DNA of 64,000 nt from Euborellia annulipes (GCA_023213315.1 JAKCPI010014979.1:1-64000); one strand, 5' to 3'; shown: positions 35,030-46,145, counted from the first letter of the stretch. Numbers and translations: made by a program. The notes: generated by a model from the letters alone, not told the origin.

Positions 35030-35965
35030 CTCCAGCTTCCGACCTAAGCTACAGAAGAATGTGAATTCTTCAAAAAACACCGCATTTTTAGATCTTTTTC
35101 TAATTTCTTGGAGAAAAAAATGTTCCCATTGAATTGAATACTTAAGTGCAAAATTATTCAATTTTAAACAGCTTTTAGTTGATAAAAAATGTTATCTCTT
35201 TTAAGGTTGTTGGAAAAGCTTTGGTGTAAAAGCAATTTTAATATGTAATCACTATCAAATACTTAAAATAAAATTTGAAGAGATCTGCGGGTTTCGTGAA
35301 ATTAATTTTAAAAAATTGAAATAACATGTGTATGGGGAAAACGACAAACATATCGAATTATATAGGCATCTGTGAAATGATAAAAAACAAAAAATTTATT
35401 AATTCACTTCGAGGAAAAGTTAAAAATAAAACAAAAGTCTACAAAGATATTTTAACAAGAAAGTCAAAAAATTCTCAAAATGACAGTCGTAATATTAAAA
35501 ATAATGAATTCTCGAGAGTCGCCAGCTGAACTCGCATAAAATAATCTCTCTCTATGTCAGATACATTTTTTTCAATTTTCAATATTTTCTCGCAAATCGT
35601 CATTGTGTTTAAACTGATTTGATTAAACATTGTAATATATTAAATAAAATAAAATTTAGGTTTAAGATTTAAAATAGATAGTTGATGAATGAATGTTGCC
35701 AGTTCTATATTACGTGAAAAACTGTAAGTCGAAAGTCATTCATTTATTATTTTTGGTAATTAAATTATTAACTAATCCAATTATAAACTATGATAGGTCC
35801 GACTAAATTATAATAAGGAATTTTGGCATTCAAATTTTTAATTTATTTAAAAAAATTTAGATTCTATTATGACTTACGATGTACTATCCGAACAACCTTA
35901 AAGAATATAAGTTAAAAGGAAACAAATTCATAAATTTGAATCAACTTTAATGAGAGACATTGAGA
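35030..35965. other. AT-rich stretch without a gene
   Basis: No repeat or gene recognised. A 67-codon Lys/Asn-rich frame at 35326-35529 is compatible with chance. Confidence 0.45.
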
Positions 35966-35970
35966 AATTC

Positions 35971-36145
35971 ATTTTTTTTTTTTTTTTTCAAATTTGTTTA
36001 AGGTCTTTTTCGGCATCTGAGGCCATTTAGACCTATTTATTCAATAGATTGATAACCAATCCGATTGAAATAAATTTTTAGGCCTGGGACATGATGCGAA
36101 CCCACGACCTTTGGTACACCAGAAGCATTAGGTCAAGGTTAACAT
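35971..36145 (-). mobile_element. tRNA-derived SINE with shared tail
   Basis: Minus strand: GACCTAATGCTTCTGGTGTA, CCAAAGGTCGTGGGTTCGCA (B box), then CTAAAAATTTATTTCAATCG, then the tail AAATGGCCTCAGATGCCGAA with AAAGACC and a poly-A run (35971-35988). The anticodon region is deleted relative to the 23.4-kb copy. The tail matches that of the 5S SINEs. Confidence 0.75.
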
Positions 36146-36239
36146 GAGAAATTTTGAGTAACTTTGATTTAATTAAAAAAAAAAAAACGATTTTATTTCC
36201 ACTAAAAAGAGGAAAATAACTTTTTTGTAATTTATAATT

Positions 36240-36465
36240 AAAGCCAGGATTTTTATTCCGTAAAAACCCCTAAATATGCAGCAAACGTATTAAAATGAGT
36301 GCAAAAAATTTTAAATATGCAACTTTATGCAATATTCAACAAATATGCAATAAAAAATTTGAACCGTAGTGCCAAGGGGGCATGATTCGGATGGAAAATT
36401 GGTTTTCCGGGACGTACTTGCTTTGCAAATAGAATATGCAAATGCATAGGAATCCGGGGCTTAAA
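36240..36465. repeat. Cluster of AATATGCA motifs
   Basis: AATATGCAGC, AATATGCAAC, TTATGCAATA, AATATGCAAT and AATATGCAAATGCATAGG recur within 200 bp. The last holds a perfect octamer ATGCAAAT. The inverted outer text CCCCTAAATATGCA and TGCATAGGAATCCGGGG suggests a MITE with short subterminal repeats. No TSD identified. Confidence 0.5.
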
Positions 36466-36469
36466 GGAA

Positions 36470-37530
36470 GAAAGGCATTTATAAATTTATTTTTCTCTTT
36501 TAGTGCATTTTAAATAAAAACTTTTTTTATTAAATGGAATCAAATTTGCTCTCGGAAACGGCCCTAGGGTTTGATTATTTTTCCATTTAATTTTGATTAA
36601 AACTCAGATATTAGAATATGAATTATTATTATTAAAGTATAAAATTTCCATAAATACATAATCAATCATTAATTGCATTAAATTTTCCTCAAATTGTGAT
36701 CATCTCTCACCTTGAAAAATTTGTTAAATTATATATAATTCAAGTCTTAATTTAGTTTAATTCACCATACACATCAAAATTCGTTGTTTGGCCAGCCAAA
36801 ATAATTGCTTGAATTAACGAACAGTTTTGACTATTTCATCATAAACGGCTCTTAAAAATATGGAAATTGCATATTATTACCCTCCTCAACTAATTGTCAG
36901 TAATAGAGGTAATAAGATTATCCAATTAATTTACATTTCGCTTTGTAACACAATTAACAATTTTGTTGAATTTAATTAAATTGAATAATTATTTGCCGGA
37001 CTAGATGACCTCTTCATTCATTTGGGCTTTAGGAAAATAGAAATTTTATTGGAAAGATAGACGATTAGTATAATTTAACGTAATTGCTATACTAATGGAA
37101 TTTTTATATCGATTATCACCATGATTTCTTTTTTGTTATATAAAATAAGGCTGATGTTAGATATGTTAACATTGATAATTTTAAAAGCTATTGAATAATT
37201 TATTTATTTAAATAACACAGTTCTCTCTCTATGCCTCTCAGTAGAATATCTTGCTAGTCCAATGAAGTCTTCTTTAAAAAAGCCAAATTATAAACTATTT
37301 GGATAGACTATGGAGTCCGTATTTTGGTTGAGAAAGCCCGTGAAAAAGAAAAAAAAATACCCGTGACGATGCTCTCGCACGCTGCGATTCACCCTATTCT
37401 CCTGGTGCTCATTAGTCTTGAGGACAGTGGCATATATCGCACTGATCTTCCAGTGTGCCTTTTGATCTACGTCAGATGCCCAATATACCGAAAAGACTGT
37501 AAAAAAAGAAAAAATACTCATCTTTAAAAA
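36470..37530. other. AT-rich stretch without a gene
   Basis: Many TAATTA/ATTAAT words, as expected from composition. ATACCGAAAAGACTG near 37488 resembles the SINE tail. No gene supported. Confidence 0.4.
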
Positions 37531-37532
37531 AA

Positions 37533-37615
37533 TACTCGATACTTACTGATATCGATACTTTCCTTTCGATACCAACTACAAGTATCGATACTTTTTTTCG
37601 ATACCTCATCCCTGC
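37533..37615. repeat. ATCGATAC-rich repeat, probable hAT end
   Basis: TCGATACTT/AAGTATCGATA units repeat in both orientations and end at CGATACCTCATCCCTG, whose complement CAGGGATGAGG is a hAT-like terminus. No left end located. Confidence 0.4.
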
Positions 37616-37783
37616 TCAGAGAGCTTCTTGGTTCCGGGTTAGCTTTCCGTTCCAAATGAAAACTTTTATTTCCATTAAATTGGCTACCAATCATTATGAA
37701 ATAAATAGAGATGGGTTCTAAATTGCCAAAGATGCCTAAAAAGAACTTAATAAATAAATATAATATATTAGAAGTGAGAGTTA

Positions 37784-38229
37784 AGGCGTCTACACACGAA
37801 ACTGCAAACTTGACAAGCATGCGTGTGCAATCTTTTTTTACCAGCATGCACAGATTCCCTTCGACACAAGCATGCTTGTGTAGCTTATGCCGAAAATTAA
37901 CCTAAAAATGTCAAATTCGGAAGGTTATTTATTCGAAGATATCAAGAAATACTCACTTGCTTTAAACAGAGACACAATAAATATTAATATTTAAATTGAA
38001 ATTTTAAATGAATTAGTATATTTTAAATAAATTTCAAATTTCAAGGCGTCTATAAAATGGCGGGGAGTTTTGCTTGCGCAAATATGCTTGTGCATGATTA
38101 AAATTCAATCGATCATCAAGCGGCTTGAACAATTAAAATGCTTGCGCAACTACACACGCTACAGTTTGCTTGTACAAAAAGATTGCACATGCATGCTTGT
38201 CAAGTTTGCAGTTACGTGTGTAGCCGCCT
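37784..38229 (+). mobile_element. Harbinger-like MITE, copy 1 (complete)
   Basis: Ends AGGCGTCTACACACGAAACT and GTTACGTGTGTAGCCGCCT, extending inward through GCAAACTTGACAAGCATGC, flanked by TTA on both sides (37781-37783, 38230-38232). A 3-bp TWA duplication and a MADF fragment in a relative (62.4 kb) fit PIF/Harbinger. AATGTCAAATTCGGAAGG may begin a relic reading frame (MSNSE...), intact for 24 codons in copy 2. Confidence 0.75.
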
Positions 38230-38273
38230 TTAGTGATTTCTTTCTTTCTTCAAATGATAATATATGAATCAGG

Positions 38274-38378
38274 GATGAAAGTTATAAGAAAACTCAGCCA
38301 GAATTTTTTCTTTAAAAATATATTTTAACAGATATTTTTAAAGAAAAAATTCTGGCTGCGTTTCTTCTAACTTTCATT
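38274..38378. repeat. Short fold-back, about 45-bp arms
   Basis: GGATGAAAGTTATAAGAAAA, then CTCAGCCAGAATTTTTTC faces GAAAAAATTCTGGCTGCGTT, then TCTTCTAACTTTCAT. Downstream text to about 38465 (CCAGCCATAAAATAGCC ... GGATGATTTGAAG) resembles 42435-42560, just after a hammerhead motif, so both probably belong to one Penelope-like family. Confidence 0.65.
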
Positions 38379-38550
38379 TCGATACAAATTCCACCAGCCA
38401 TAAAATAGCCTTATACTAGATAATATATGAGTTGTTGCTGGTTTCAGAGGATGATTTGAAGGGAAAAATAAAACAGCAAAAGTCTTGAACGAACAATTGA
38501 ATGCTCGTCTTTCCTCCTCTCTTCATACAAAATTTTAAAGACACCAGACG

Positions 38551-38624
38551 AAGGATCACCAAAGAACTATACCCTGCACTGAAGATGAAGGATCGCCAAA
38601 GAACTATATCCTTCACTGAAGATG
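38551..38624 (+). repeat. Two tandem 37-bp units
   Basis: AAGGATCRCCAAAGAACTAT, then AYCCTKCACTGAAGATG occurs twice head to tail. The CTGAAGATG end resembles the first box of the hammerhead motifs, though GAAAC does not follow. Confidence 0.7.
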
Positions 38625-38639
38625 TTTTAATATAAATTC

Positions 38640-39740
38640 ATTTATGGATGAAGGGGGTAGAATATAATTCCAATATTATAATATAATCCAGAATATTGTA
38701 GACCACACCGCCAGTTACTGCTCTCATAGAAATAATTAAAACATCTAAATTGTTTTCTCTTCTTTTTTTTTTAAATATTTTAATTGAAATTAAAATCGTT
38801 ATTTGATTATTAATTTAAAAATTCTTTTTTATTTCTTTACTTGTACACGTCAATCTTGTTTAAACACCGTCAAAGGAAGAAGACTTGTCCAAATATAGAT
38901 TTTGATTGCCTAAAAGGAATTTAGATCGAAGAAGGACGTTAATTTTTTATTTCTAATAAATAAAGTATATAAGTGAAACCACAAAAGAAAGCCATTTTTT
39001 ATTTAATGGCGTTTTTTTTTTTAAATAGCTGGTAAGAGGGAGAGAGAGAAGGAATGAATTAATGAAAAATATCACAGGCAAAAGGGGATTCGAATCCTGA
39101 CACCTTCAGAAAATACTTGCTTTTTTTAACAATTGATTTATTTCTTTATCCTTTTTTTTTTTATTTATTTTCGTGAGTGAACAAATTAATGAAATTCGAA
39201 AAAAAGAAACGATTTATTCATTATTAATTCATTTCATTCAATATTTGAAAAAAGTTTGGAAAAATATTTATTTATTGTACTTTTTTTTCTTTTTTGTTGA
39301 AATATAAACAGAGTTTTTTTTCCTAGAATTTCTCCAGGAGTGGGAGTCGTATGTTCCGAGGCATTGTGCTCTCGACACGCCCAAAATCATCACTCAAATA
39401 ATAATAATGAAAAATTTCGTCATGGATGAAAATAAATTTATCCGAAAAAAAATTCTTATCCGAATTGCTTGTGAATAGCTAGTTATCTAAAAGGGAGGCG
39501 GAGTTAGGGAGAGAACAATTTTTTTTTTCTATAGATGAATCATGATTGCCTCCACCGGAATTTGCCTTTGGAGATTTTGTCTATTCGTGATTAGTACCGA
39601 GGGCCGATTACTATATAAACGAAGCTTATTATATTCGGAGCTCATTGAGAAATAGATTCGTGGCTTCATAAATAAATTATTAAAGTATTTCGTCGCCTGG
39701 GAGGTAGGCAATCACAATAACCAAATCACTTAAGGATTTT
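38640..39740. other. AT-rich stretch; tRNA-like B box
   Basis: GGGGATTCGAATCCTGACAC (39068-39087) read on the minus strand contains GGATTCGAATCCCC, like a tRNA T arm, without a matching D arm. No gene. Confidence 0.4.
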
Positions 39741-39747
39741 TATTACG

Positions 39748-39975
39748 ATCCGACCGAAACAAGATTTTCAGCTGAAACCGAAACGGAAACCGAAACTTGT
39801 TTTGAACCTTTCCTTAAAACTAAACAAAATTCATATCATTTGACCTTTTTTTTTAATGTGCGAATGTGGAATCTCATTCATTGATCCCGTCTTTTCAAAC
39901 TCAGGTTTGGGCTGGCCGAAAGTTTCGGCTGGTTTTTGGCCGAAACCGAACCGAAACAGAATAATCGGTCGCTAA
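39748..39975. repeat. CCGAAA-rich repeat (MITE-like), copy 2
   Basis: GATCCGACCGAAACAAGATT, TTCAGCTGAAACC at the start and GGCCGAAACCGAACCGAAAC, then AATCGGTCGC at the end match the 1.26-kb copy, including CATATCATTTGACC and CTTTTCAAACTCAGGTTT in the interior. Confidence 0.65.
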
Positions 39976-39996
39976 TTTTTATTTCTCATTTGTTAA

Positions 39997-40406
39997 AAGG
40001 GATGGGCAGGATGGCGATCCTTTTGGATTTAAATCCGATCGGATTCAGGATTTTCGGATCTAGATTGAAATTCTTTTTTTTATTTTTGGGAGGATCTTGG
40101 ATCTGGATCAAAATTATTTTTGTTCTATGGATCAAGAATCTAATCCTTTTGGAAGGATTAGCAATCCTGGATTTTTGCGATCCTTTTAAAAGAAATCCTT
40201 TGAAATTTTTAACTTTTTAATAAATACTGTATAAGCTTTTGATTCATTCAAAGGACTAAAAATCAAGTCGCGGATTTTCGGATTGTAGATCTGGATTTGC
40301 AGATCGTAACAGCGATCCTTTTTCTAAATAAGATCGGATTAGCGGATCGGATCGCTCGAAAGCCCGGAACTGCAGATCAGATCTCTAATCCTTTTGTCCA
40401 TCTCTG
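39997..40406. mobile_element. hAT-type MITE 6 with GGATC sub-repeats
   Basis: The right end CCTTTTGTCCATCTCTG and left end AAGGGATGGGCAGGATG form decayed inverted repeats of the CAGAGATGGACAAA type. Possible 8-bp TSD TTTGTTAA against TTTTTTTA. The interior carries many GGATC/GATCC, ATCGGAT and GATCTGGAT units in both orientations. Confidence 0.5.
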
Positions 40407-40409
40407 TTT

Positions 40410-40960
40410 TTTTAACTATTTCTGGAAGTAATAAAAAAAATCAATTTTGGGTTCTTTTTTCATCCTGTCCAAATGGTACCTATAGATGCTAATTAGTTAC
40501 TAACCAGGAAACAATTCGTAAACGAACGCTGCAGGAAAATTATATAAATATCTTGAATCTTAGTAATAAATGACAAGCCAATAATAATTTTTTATGCTAA
40601 ACGTACTTAGAATTATAATAGGTCACTTGTTTGACTTGTCTCTACTATCTGGGCAAGTGAGTTAAATAAGAACTAAGAAAATAATTGCTTTTTATTGTCT
40701 TTCTATTTTGCTCACACCTTGTGGATGCAACCATGAGCTATCCGAGCTGTGACTGATAATTTTTCTATATTTTACATATCAGTCTCTTCGTTTTCAATAA
40801 GCATCAGGCCGTGCGATGGGCCTAGTTTTTTTCTTCCCGGCCGCATCAATCTCTGTTAAAAACTTTAATGTGCCGACCCCCTTGGGGTTAGTTAATTAAT
40901 ATGGACGATTAACTCTTATAATATTGATCGTTTATGTTTGCTTATAAGATTGCCGATGCC
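40410..40960. other. AT-rich stretch without a gene
   Basis: Nothing supported. CCGGCCGCATCAATCTCTGT (about 40837-40856) is GC-richer and could be part of the LINE that follows. Confidence 0.4.
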
Positions 40961-40968
40961 GAAAAATA

Positions 40969-41580
40969 TTGTTTTTTTCAAGGTTCATGGCCCCCTATCC
41001 CCTGTCTAAAATAGCCTCATTATTATTAATTTTATACACTAATGTTAATAATAATTTTAATAACAAAAAAATAGTTCTAGAGAATGAAAGGAAATGGTCT
41101 ATTTTTTTATATCGTTGGCCAGATGCGGAATTAATCACATTCCCAAAGCACACACATCTTTTCAAGATGGGCTCAGCAGTAACATCAAACACATGTGATT
41201 GTATTTCTCATTCAATATGTGATATGAATCACATTTTCTTTGCCTGTCAATTTATCAGGGGTAGTATTCATATGGAAGCAGTCTCTGCATGTCGAGTCAT
41301 TCTGTTTCTTTTTACGAAAATGTATGTGAAGGAATTTCTCATTCGTTTCTTTTTTTTTTTAATTTAAGCCACTAGTCTTGCCATTTTACTATTTATAATT
41401 TATTATTTAATTAAGGTCTTTTACAGACTTGTTTCTCGGGCTACCTATCTTATTTGGAGCTGCTTATTTAAAAGATTTTGGTGGCTGTTCCTTTTCTTAC
41501 AAGCCAGACCCGCTGGCCTCATTCAATTTAATCAAATATCGTCGTAAGCTTTGAAATAAATTTATAAAAAAAAAAAAAAA
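40969..41580 (+). pseudogene. LINE 3' end: C-terminal Cys/His region, 3' UTR and poly-A
   Basis: The 132-codon frame at 40969-41367 contains FPKHTHLFKMGSAVTSNT, then CDCISHSICDMNHIFFAC. This is a C-x-C-x-H-x-C layout with the D.NHIFF.C signature found at the C terminus of many LINE polyproteins after reverse transcriptase. After the stop, about 200 bp of likely 3' UTR leads to TTGAAATAAATTTATAAAA and a poly-A run ending about 41580. It lacks the RT core, so it is a 5'-truncated dead copy. The first 45 residues may be non-homologous. Confidence 0.6.
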
Positions 41581-41833
41581 GGGATTAAATCAACAAAGTG
41601 AAAGGCTATTAAATACAATAATAGGAAGTCCTGAAAAATTATAGTCTTTCTGAATTTTAAACTTTGAGATAGGCCTAATCTAAAATCAAAATAACCTCAA
41701 ATTTAAGAAGAATAACTCTAAATAGGGGGCCCAAAAAAAAAAAAAAATTAAAACAAGACATTTAATAAAACAAAATTAAATTCTCAAGTTATCAGAATAA
41801 ATATTATTATTATATACATAATATAGGCCTACT

Positions 41834-42298
41834 TGAAATTGTATTAAGTATTGAATTTTGATATAACATTAGGAAAAAAAAATTTAGTTTAAGAAAAAAC
41901 TTTTTACTTCTTCTATCACTAATACAATATTTCTTTTGTGCCTAAAGTAACAATTGACTCCAGGGCAGTATAATATCATCTAATGTATTTTCCTAACCTG
42001 GACGGTGAATTAAAAAAAAAAGACTTTAATACCACCGTCCTTTTATATAGAGGTCTTTTAAAAATGTTTCAAAATAAGCCGCTAAAATAAAGAAACAGAT
42101 CAAATAAATCCGGGATTAAATTGAATATGTATAAAAAATAACTATTAAGATAAAAATACATTAGATGATATTGATACTGCCCTGTAGTCATATTACAAAA
42201 GAAATATTGTATTAGTGATAGAAGAAGTAAAAAGTTTTTTCTTAAACTAAATTTTTTTCCTAATGTTATATCAAAAGTCATTACTGAATACAATTCCA
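41834..42298. repeat. Fold-back, about 150-bp arms, hammerhead family
   Basis: The left arm (TTGATATAACATTAGGAAAA ... ACTTTTTACTTCTTCTATCA ... TCATCTAATGTATTTT) is mirrored at 42154-42298 with about 160 bp between. The arm text GGGCAGTAT...ATCATCTAATG is conserved on both sides. A hammerhead-like motif lies 75 bp beyond the right arm, so the fold-back is probably part of a Penelope-like insertion. Confidence 0.85.
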
Positions 42299-42373
42299 AA
42301 TATATGTATATAATGACAACAGGTATGTGATTGTAAAACTATATTTATAAAAGAAAAACGTTTGGTGGTTTAT

Positions 42374-42413
42374 AGCTCCGAAGATGGTTTTAACCAAAGC
42401 CGAAACGTCACCT
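42374..42413 (+). ncRNA. Hammerhead-like motif (decayed CTGA box)
   Basis: CCGAAGATGGTTTTAACC, then AAAGCCGAAACGTC. Stem II pairs GGTTTT with AAAGCC, and GAAACGTC is intact. The first box is CCGAAGA instead of CTGAAGA, so the catalytic core is probably broken. It is followed by the same body text as other family members. Confidence 0.55.
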
Positions 42414-42871
42414 GTTGAAAATAAATATATTCTTTTAAAGAAAAAATCCTAGCTGCAATTTCTTCTGTTATTTATTCCTGATTAAAATTCGACCAGCTAT
42501 AAAATACCCTTGTAATTGTCAAGTTATAATAGATAAGCGTAGTGTTGATTTGAAGATTGAAAATTTTTGTTCTAATTCTAGATGCCGATCAGAATAAAAA
42601 CGTAATGAAATAAAAGAATTCATTATTTCAATCAATGAGTGAGTATCTAATTTTTATTTTAGCAATTCTCTAATTAAATAGGCCTATACTTTGTTTCGTA
42701 CAATAAAAAAAAAAAAAACAGGCTTGGTTACCAACTACATATTAGAAGAATAACTCGTCCAAACAAAAAAAATAAATTTAATATTGGAGGTTTTTTTATA
42801 GCTGTGTAGTTGATGTAGTAGGATAATAAAAAGAGAGAGCAGCTAGTTTTCTTTTCTTTTATTAAACCCTC

Positions 42872-42915
42872 ATTGCTGACGTTTCGGTCCTGTTTAGGGC
42901 CATCTTCAGAGCTAT
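42872..42915 (-). ncRNA. Small hammerhead-like ribozyme motif, left arm
   Basis: Minus strand: AGCTCTGAAGATGGCCCTAA, then ACAGGACCGAAACGTCAGC. Boxes CTGAAGA and GAAACGTC are intact. Stem II is GGCCCT/AGGACC with one mismatch. Stem I pairs GCT with AGC. A stem III limited to ACGT would need pairing between two molecules, as described for Penelope-associated dimeric hammerheads. Confidence 0.7.
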
Positions 42916-43681
42916 TAATACAGAACAATACATAATGGTCATTAAGAAAATGCGTACAGACTTATATAAATTAGGTGAATATTTACCATTAGGGTTGTCA
43001 ATATAAATTTTAATTTCCATATTTCACCTATATTTAACATAGTTGGTCGAATTTTATAACAATATATATTATGATAAGTAGGTGAGATATTTTATAATGA
43101 TAAAGTCTGCGAGTAAAATTCTGTGACTGTTCTATCGAGTTTAGTTTATGAATGAGGAGAAGAGAGACACCTCCACGACTAGCCACCGGACTCTTACCCC
43201 CTCCACTTTATTAGTAAATGAATGCAACTATCTTTTTTAAGAGACATGCGTAGAGAGCCACAGTTGAATTATAGTCTCTTTTAAAATTAATTGTCTCATT
43301 AATGAATATATGAATGGTCGGAGACTCCATAATTCAACTGTGGCTCTCTACGCATGTCTCTTAAAAAGATAGTTGCATTCATTTACTAATAAAGTGGAGG
43401 GTAAAGTCCGTGGCTAGCCGTGGAGTGTCTCTCTTCTCCTCATTCATAAACTAAACTCGATAGAACAGTCACAGAATTTTACTCGCAGACTTTATCATTA
43501 TAAAATATCTCACCTACTTATCATAATATATATTGTTATAAAATTCGACCAACTATGTTAAATATAGGTGAAATATGGAAATTAAAATTTATATTGACAA
43601 CCCTAATGGTAAATATTCACCTAATTTATATAAGTCTGTACGCATTTTCTTAATGACCATTATGTATTGTTCTGTATTAAT

Positions 43682-43722
43682 AGCTCTGAAGATGGCCCTA
43701 AACAGGACCGAAACGTCAGCAA
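43682..43722 (+). ncRNA. Small hammerhead-like ribozyme motif, right arm
   Basis: Identical in sequence to the left-arm motif and in the opposite orientation: CTGAAGA (43686-43692), stem II, GAAACGTC (43710-43717), stem I GCT/AGC. Cleavage would be predicted after the C of GTC, if active. Confidence 0.7.
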
Positions 43723-44029
43723 TGAGGGTTTAATAAAAGAAAAGAAAACTAGCTGCTCTCTCTTTTATTATCCTACTACAAAAAAAATAAATAAAGGTTG
43801 TTGCTTTAATTTGAAGTTACTTGGGCTTATACTATCAAAAATGTCGACCACATAATTAATGAAGATAATTAAGGAAATATGTACATGTACGTTCGGTTTT
43901 TTTTTTTTTTTTATATACTTCCTATATTAAACTGGAATTCCAAGTTCCTTTAGTTGGTTTTTGAGTTTTATTTATTGTTCATTACTTGTTTTAGTTTCGT
44001 TTTGCAAAATGCATGTCATGTCAAATATC

Positions 44030-44360
44030 CGTTCGAGGAAATGCGGCAATTAGACGCGTTTGCCTGTACGCACGCACGCACGCATGCACGCACGAATATC
44101 CTCTCTACTAGTAATATCGGGAGATAGCCACGCAAGTTTTCCAAGCTGAGCACGCAGGAGAATTAGTCATGGATCTGCGAAGAAGTCTGTGAGGCTTCAT
44201 CATGATGATGATGATGATGATGATGATTATAATAATATGGAATATCGCTAACACTCCTCTCCTGATCAGGGGATCACGCCTAATTATGCATGATGCACAT
44301 AATCATATTCGGATAGCCCTCATCTATTTGTGCTAGGGGTTAATTACACTCATTAAGAAA
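44030..44360. other. GC-richer island with homeodomain/POU-like words
   Basis: Contains (GCAC)n at about 44069-44094, (ATG)n at 44199-44226 and the palindromic CCTGATCAGGGGATCA. TAATTATGCATGATGCACAT at 44280-44299 has overlapping POU/homeodomain-type sites. No transposon ends and no convincing frame. An enhancer role is inference. Confidence 0.3.
44199..44226. repeat. (ATG)n microsatellite
   Basis: Nine or so uninterrupted ATG/TGA trinucleotides. Confidence 0.9.
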
Positions 44361-44438
44361 GCGATAATATTGTTCGTCCAAATACATCTTTAATTAATTA
44401 TTAGTGACAACTATTTTAATCTAAAATCTATTTAATTA

Positions 44439-44823
44439 AAAATTTGGTGTGACTGGTCGCACAGCACACAACTTTCTCTTACGTTCGGTAATCAAAAGTT
44501 ATGTTCTGTGTTTGTCACGCCAGAGTGTTTGTCGAGATATATTTAGTTTCCGACAGTACGGTACATTTTAATTTGAAAAATCTGGTGTCACACCGACAGT
44601 CACTGTCGCACAGCACACAACTTTCTCTTACCTTCGGTAATCGAAAGTTGTGTTCTGTGCTTGTCACACCAGATTTTTCGTGTCGACATATATTTAGTTT
44701 CCGACGATATATTAAAATTCAAGATGTAAAATTTTTAAACATGGGAAAATATTTATATTTTGTTACCATGACAACCATTTCTCCTATCTTTCCTTATGAA
44801 GTTCAAGAGTAAAGTGTGCTTCA
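44439..44823 (-). mobile_element. Double-hairpin element, two tandem right ends
   Basis: Two right hairpins in series: 44440-44525 (decayed, GGTGTGACTGGTCGCACAGC ... TGTCACGCCAGAG) and 44577-44680 (AAAATCTGGTGTC ... GTCACACCAGATTTTT). Each is followed by GTCGANATATATTTAGTTTC. The second continues to TACCATGACAACC, then breaks off near 44823. The second hairpin carries an extra GACAGTCACTGTCG palindromic insert. Confidence 0.8.
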
Positions 44824-44829
44824 AACAAT

Positions 44830-46145
44830 TTTGAGAGCAAAGTCAAATCTCAAGAAGCAAGCAATACTTTATTTTTTATTAATGTCAGTTAAATCTATCT
44901 CTGTTTACAAAAAAATATTTTTGTTACCTGGTAGTTAAAAAATGAATCCAAATTTTCCATCGTCTTTATCAAAAATCTTTACATAAAAATTAATAATAAA
45001 TAAATAAATATGATTACTTTGCATGATAAATTTTAAATGGAATTTTTATGACATATCAAACGTCAGATTTATTTATTTGAACGAGAAAAAAAAGAGAGAG
45101 GGAAGCTAATGGAGCTTATTTCATTTAACCTTTAGGCTGTAAAAAAATCTGTAGTCATTTGCCATGAAAACATTTTTTTTTTTTCATTTGTATTATAATA
45201 ATTAGAATCTAACGTTCTTTAGCATAAATTAAAATAAATGAATTAATATAAAATATACATATCGTATGTACGGTATAAAATGGGTTTACTGTAGATGTTT
45301 TGAACATTTTATATTAATGACTTGCAAAGTCCCATTCTCCCCTGGCTTTTATATTTTGTTTTTTTTTTTTTTTTGTTAAAATGAGTCTCAGGGCTGAATT
45401 ATTGATTTGATAATCGGGTAAAAATGTGGCTTAATAAAGTTAAATTTTTTTTTTGTTTTAATGAAATGATGTGCTAAAGACCCATGACTCATGCTAGTAT
45501 TTTTATTTCCCCCCTTCACCCCCCTAAACCTATTTGTGTCACCGTTTTAATGTCACTCACGCATCAATTCCAGATTACATTACAGGATACAATGGTTATA
45601 TATGTGTGTGTGTGAAAATAACTCCAACTCCCCTTTATTTTGCACTCTCTGGGAAAATATTGGGGGAGTCGATGGTAATTTAAGCGTTTTTCTATATTAT
45701 TTCATAAATTACTCGGAAGTTGAACGTCTATAAAGAATCCTGTTGGAAACAAGAGCTGTCAAACGTGATCATCACATCTATTTACAATGTTTCGAACCCG
45801 GAATTCTCGTTAAATTGTTTTTAGATTATTTTAGTTAATTAAGGCAATAAATTTTTAAACTGTAAAGAAAACATATAATTTGTTTGAGTTTTTGACATAG
45901 AAAAATAATAATTAGTATCTTTTTTAATGATAATGCATTTCATATTTATTATTTTAGGTTTTAAAATGACGTTTTTTTTTTTTATTATTTCACTTCCTAT
46001 TTATTAACGAGACATTCAAATTGCTTAAACAAGTAAAAAAAAAAAAACAGTGGAAATTCGTTTTTGTTTGATGCTGGAAGATAGGCAACACAAAAGGTCA
46101 ACTCCCTAATGGCGCTTTCGTTTCATTACTCCAAAGCTGATGTTT
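44830..46145. other. AT-rich stretch without a gene
   Basis: Poly-T at 45360-45374 and 45971-45982. (GT)n near 45603-45613. Nothing else recognised. Confidence 0.5.

Larger units (their letters stand above)
42815..43779. mobile_element. Large palindrome with hammerhead motifs at both ends (Penelope-like)
   Basis: Arms of about 460 bp (42815-43278 and 43321-43779) mirror each other almost perfectly around a 42-bp loop. Each outer end carries CTGAAGATGGCCC...GACCGAAACGTC facing outward, followed by TTTAATAAAAGAAAAGAAAA and CTAGCTGCTCTCTC. Small differences (ACGACTAGCC against GGCTAGCCGTGG) show the arms diverging. Penelope-like elements are known to carry hammerheads and to have terminal repeats in inverted orientation. 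There is no RT or GIY-YIG coding here. Confidence 0.75.

Noticed and set aside
38070..38267. 65-codon frame in the 38.1-kb region
   Set aside because: It lies in the Harbinger-like MITE and follows its repeats.
42728..43855. The same short peptide (MFCINSSEDGPKQDRNVSNEG) on both strands
   Set aside because: It is the translation of the hammerhead motif in the two palindrome arms, not a gene.
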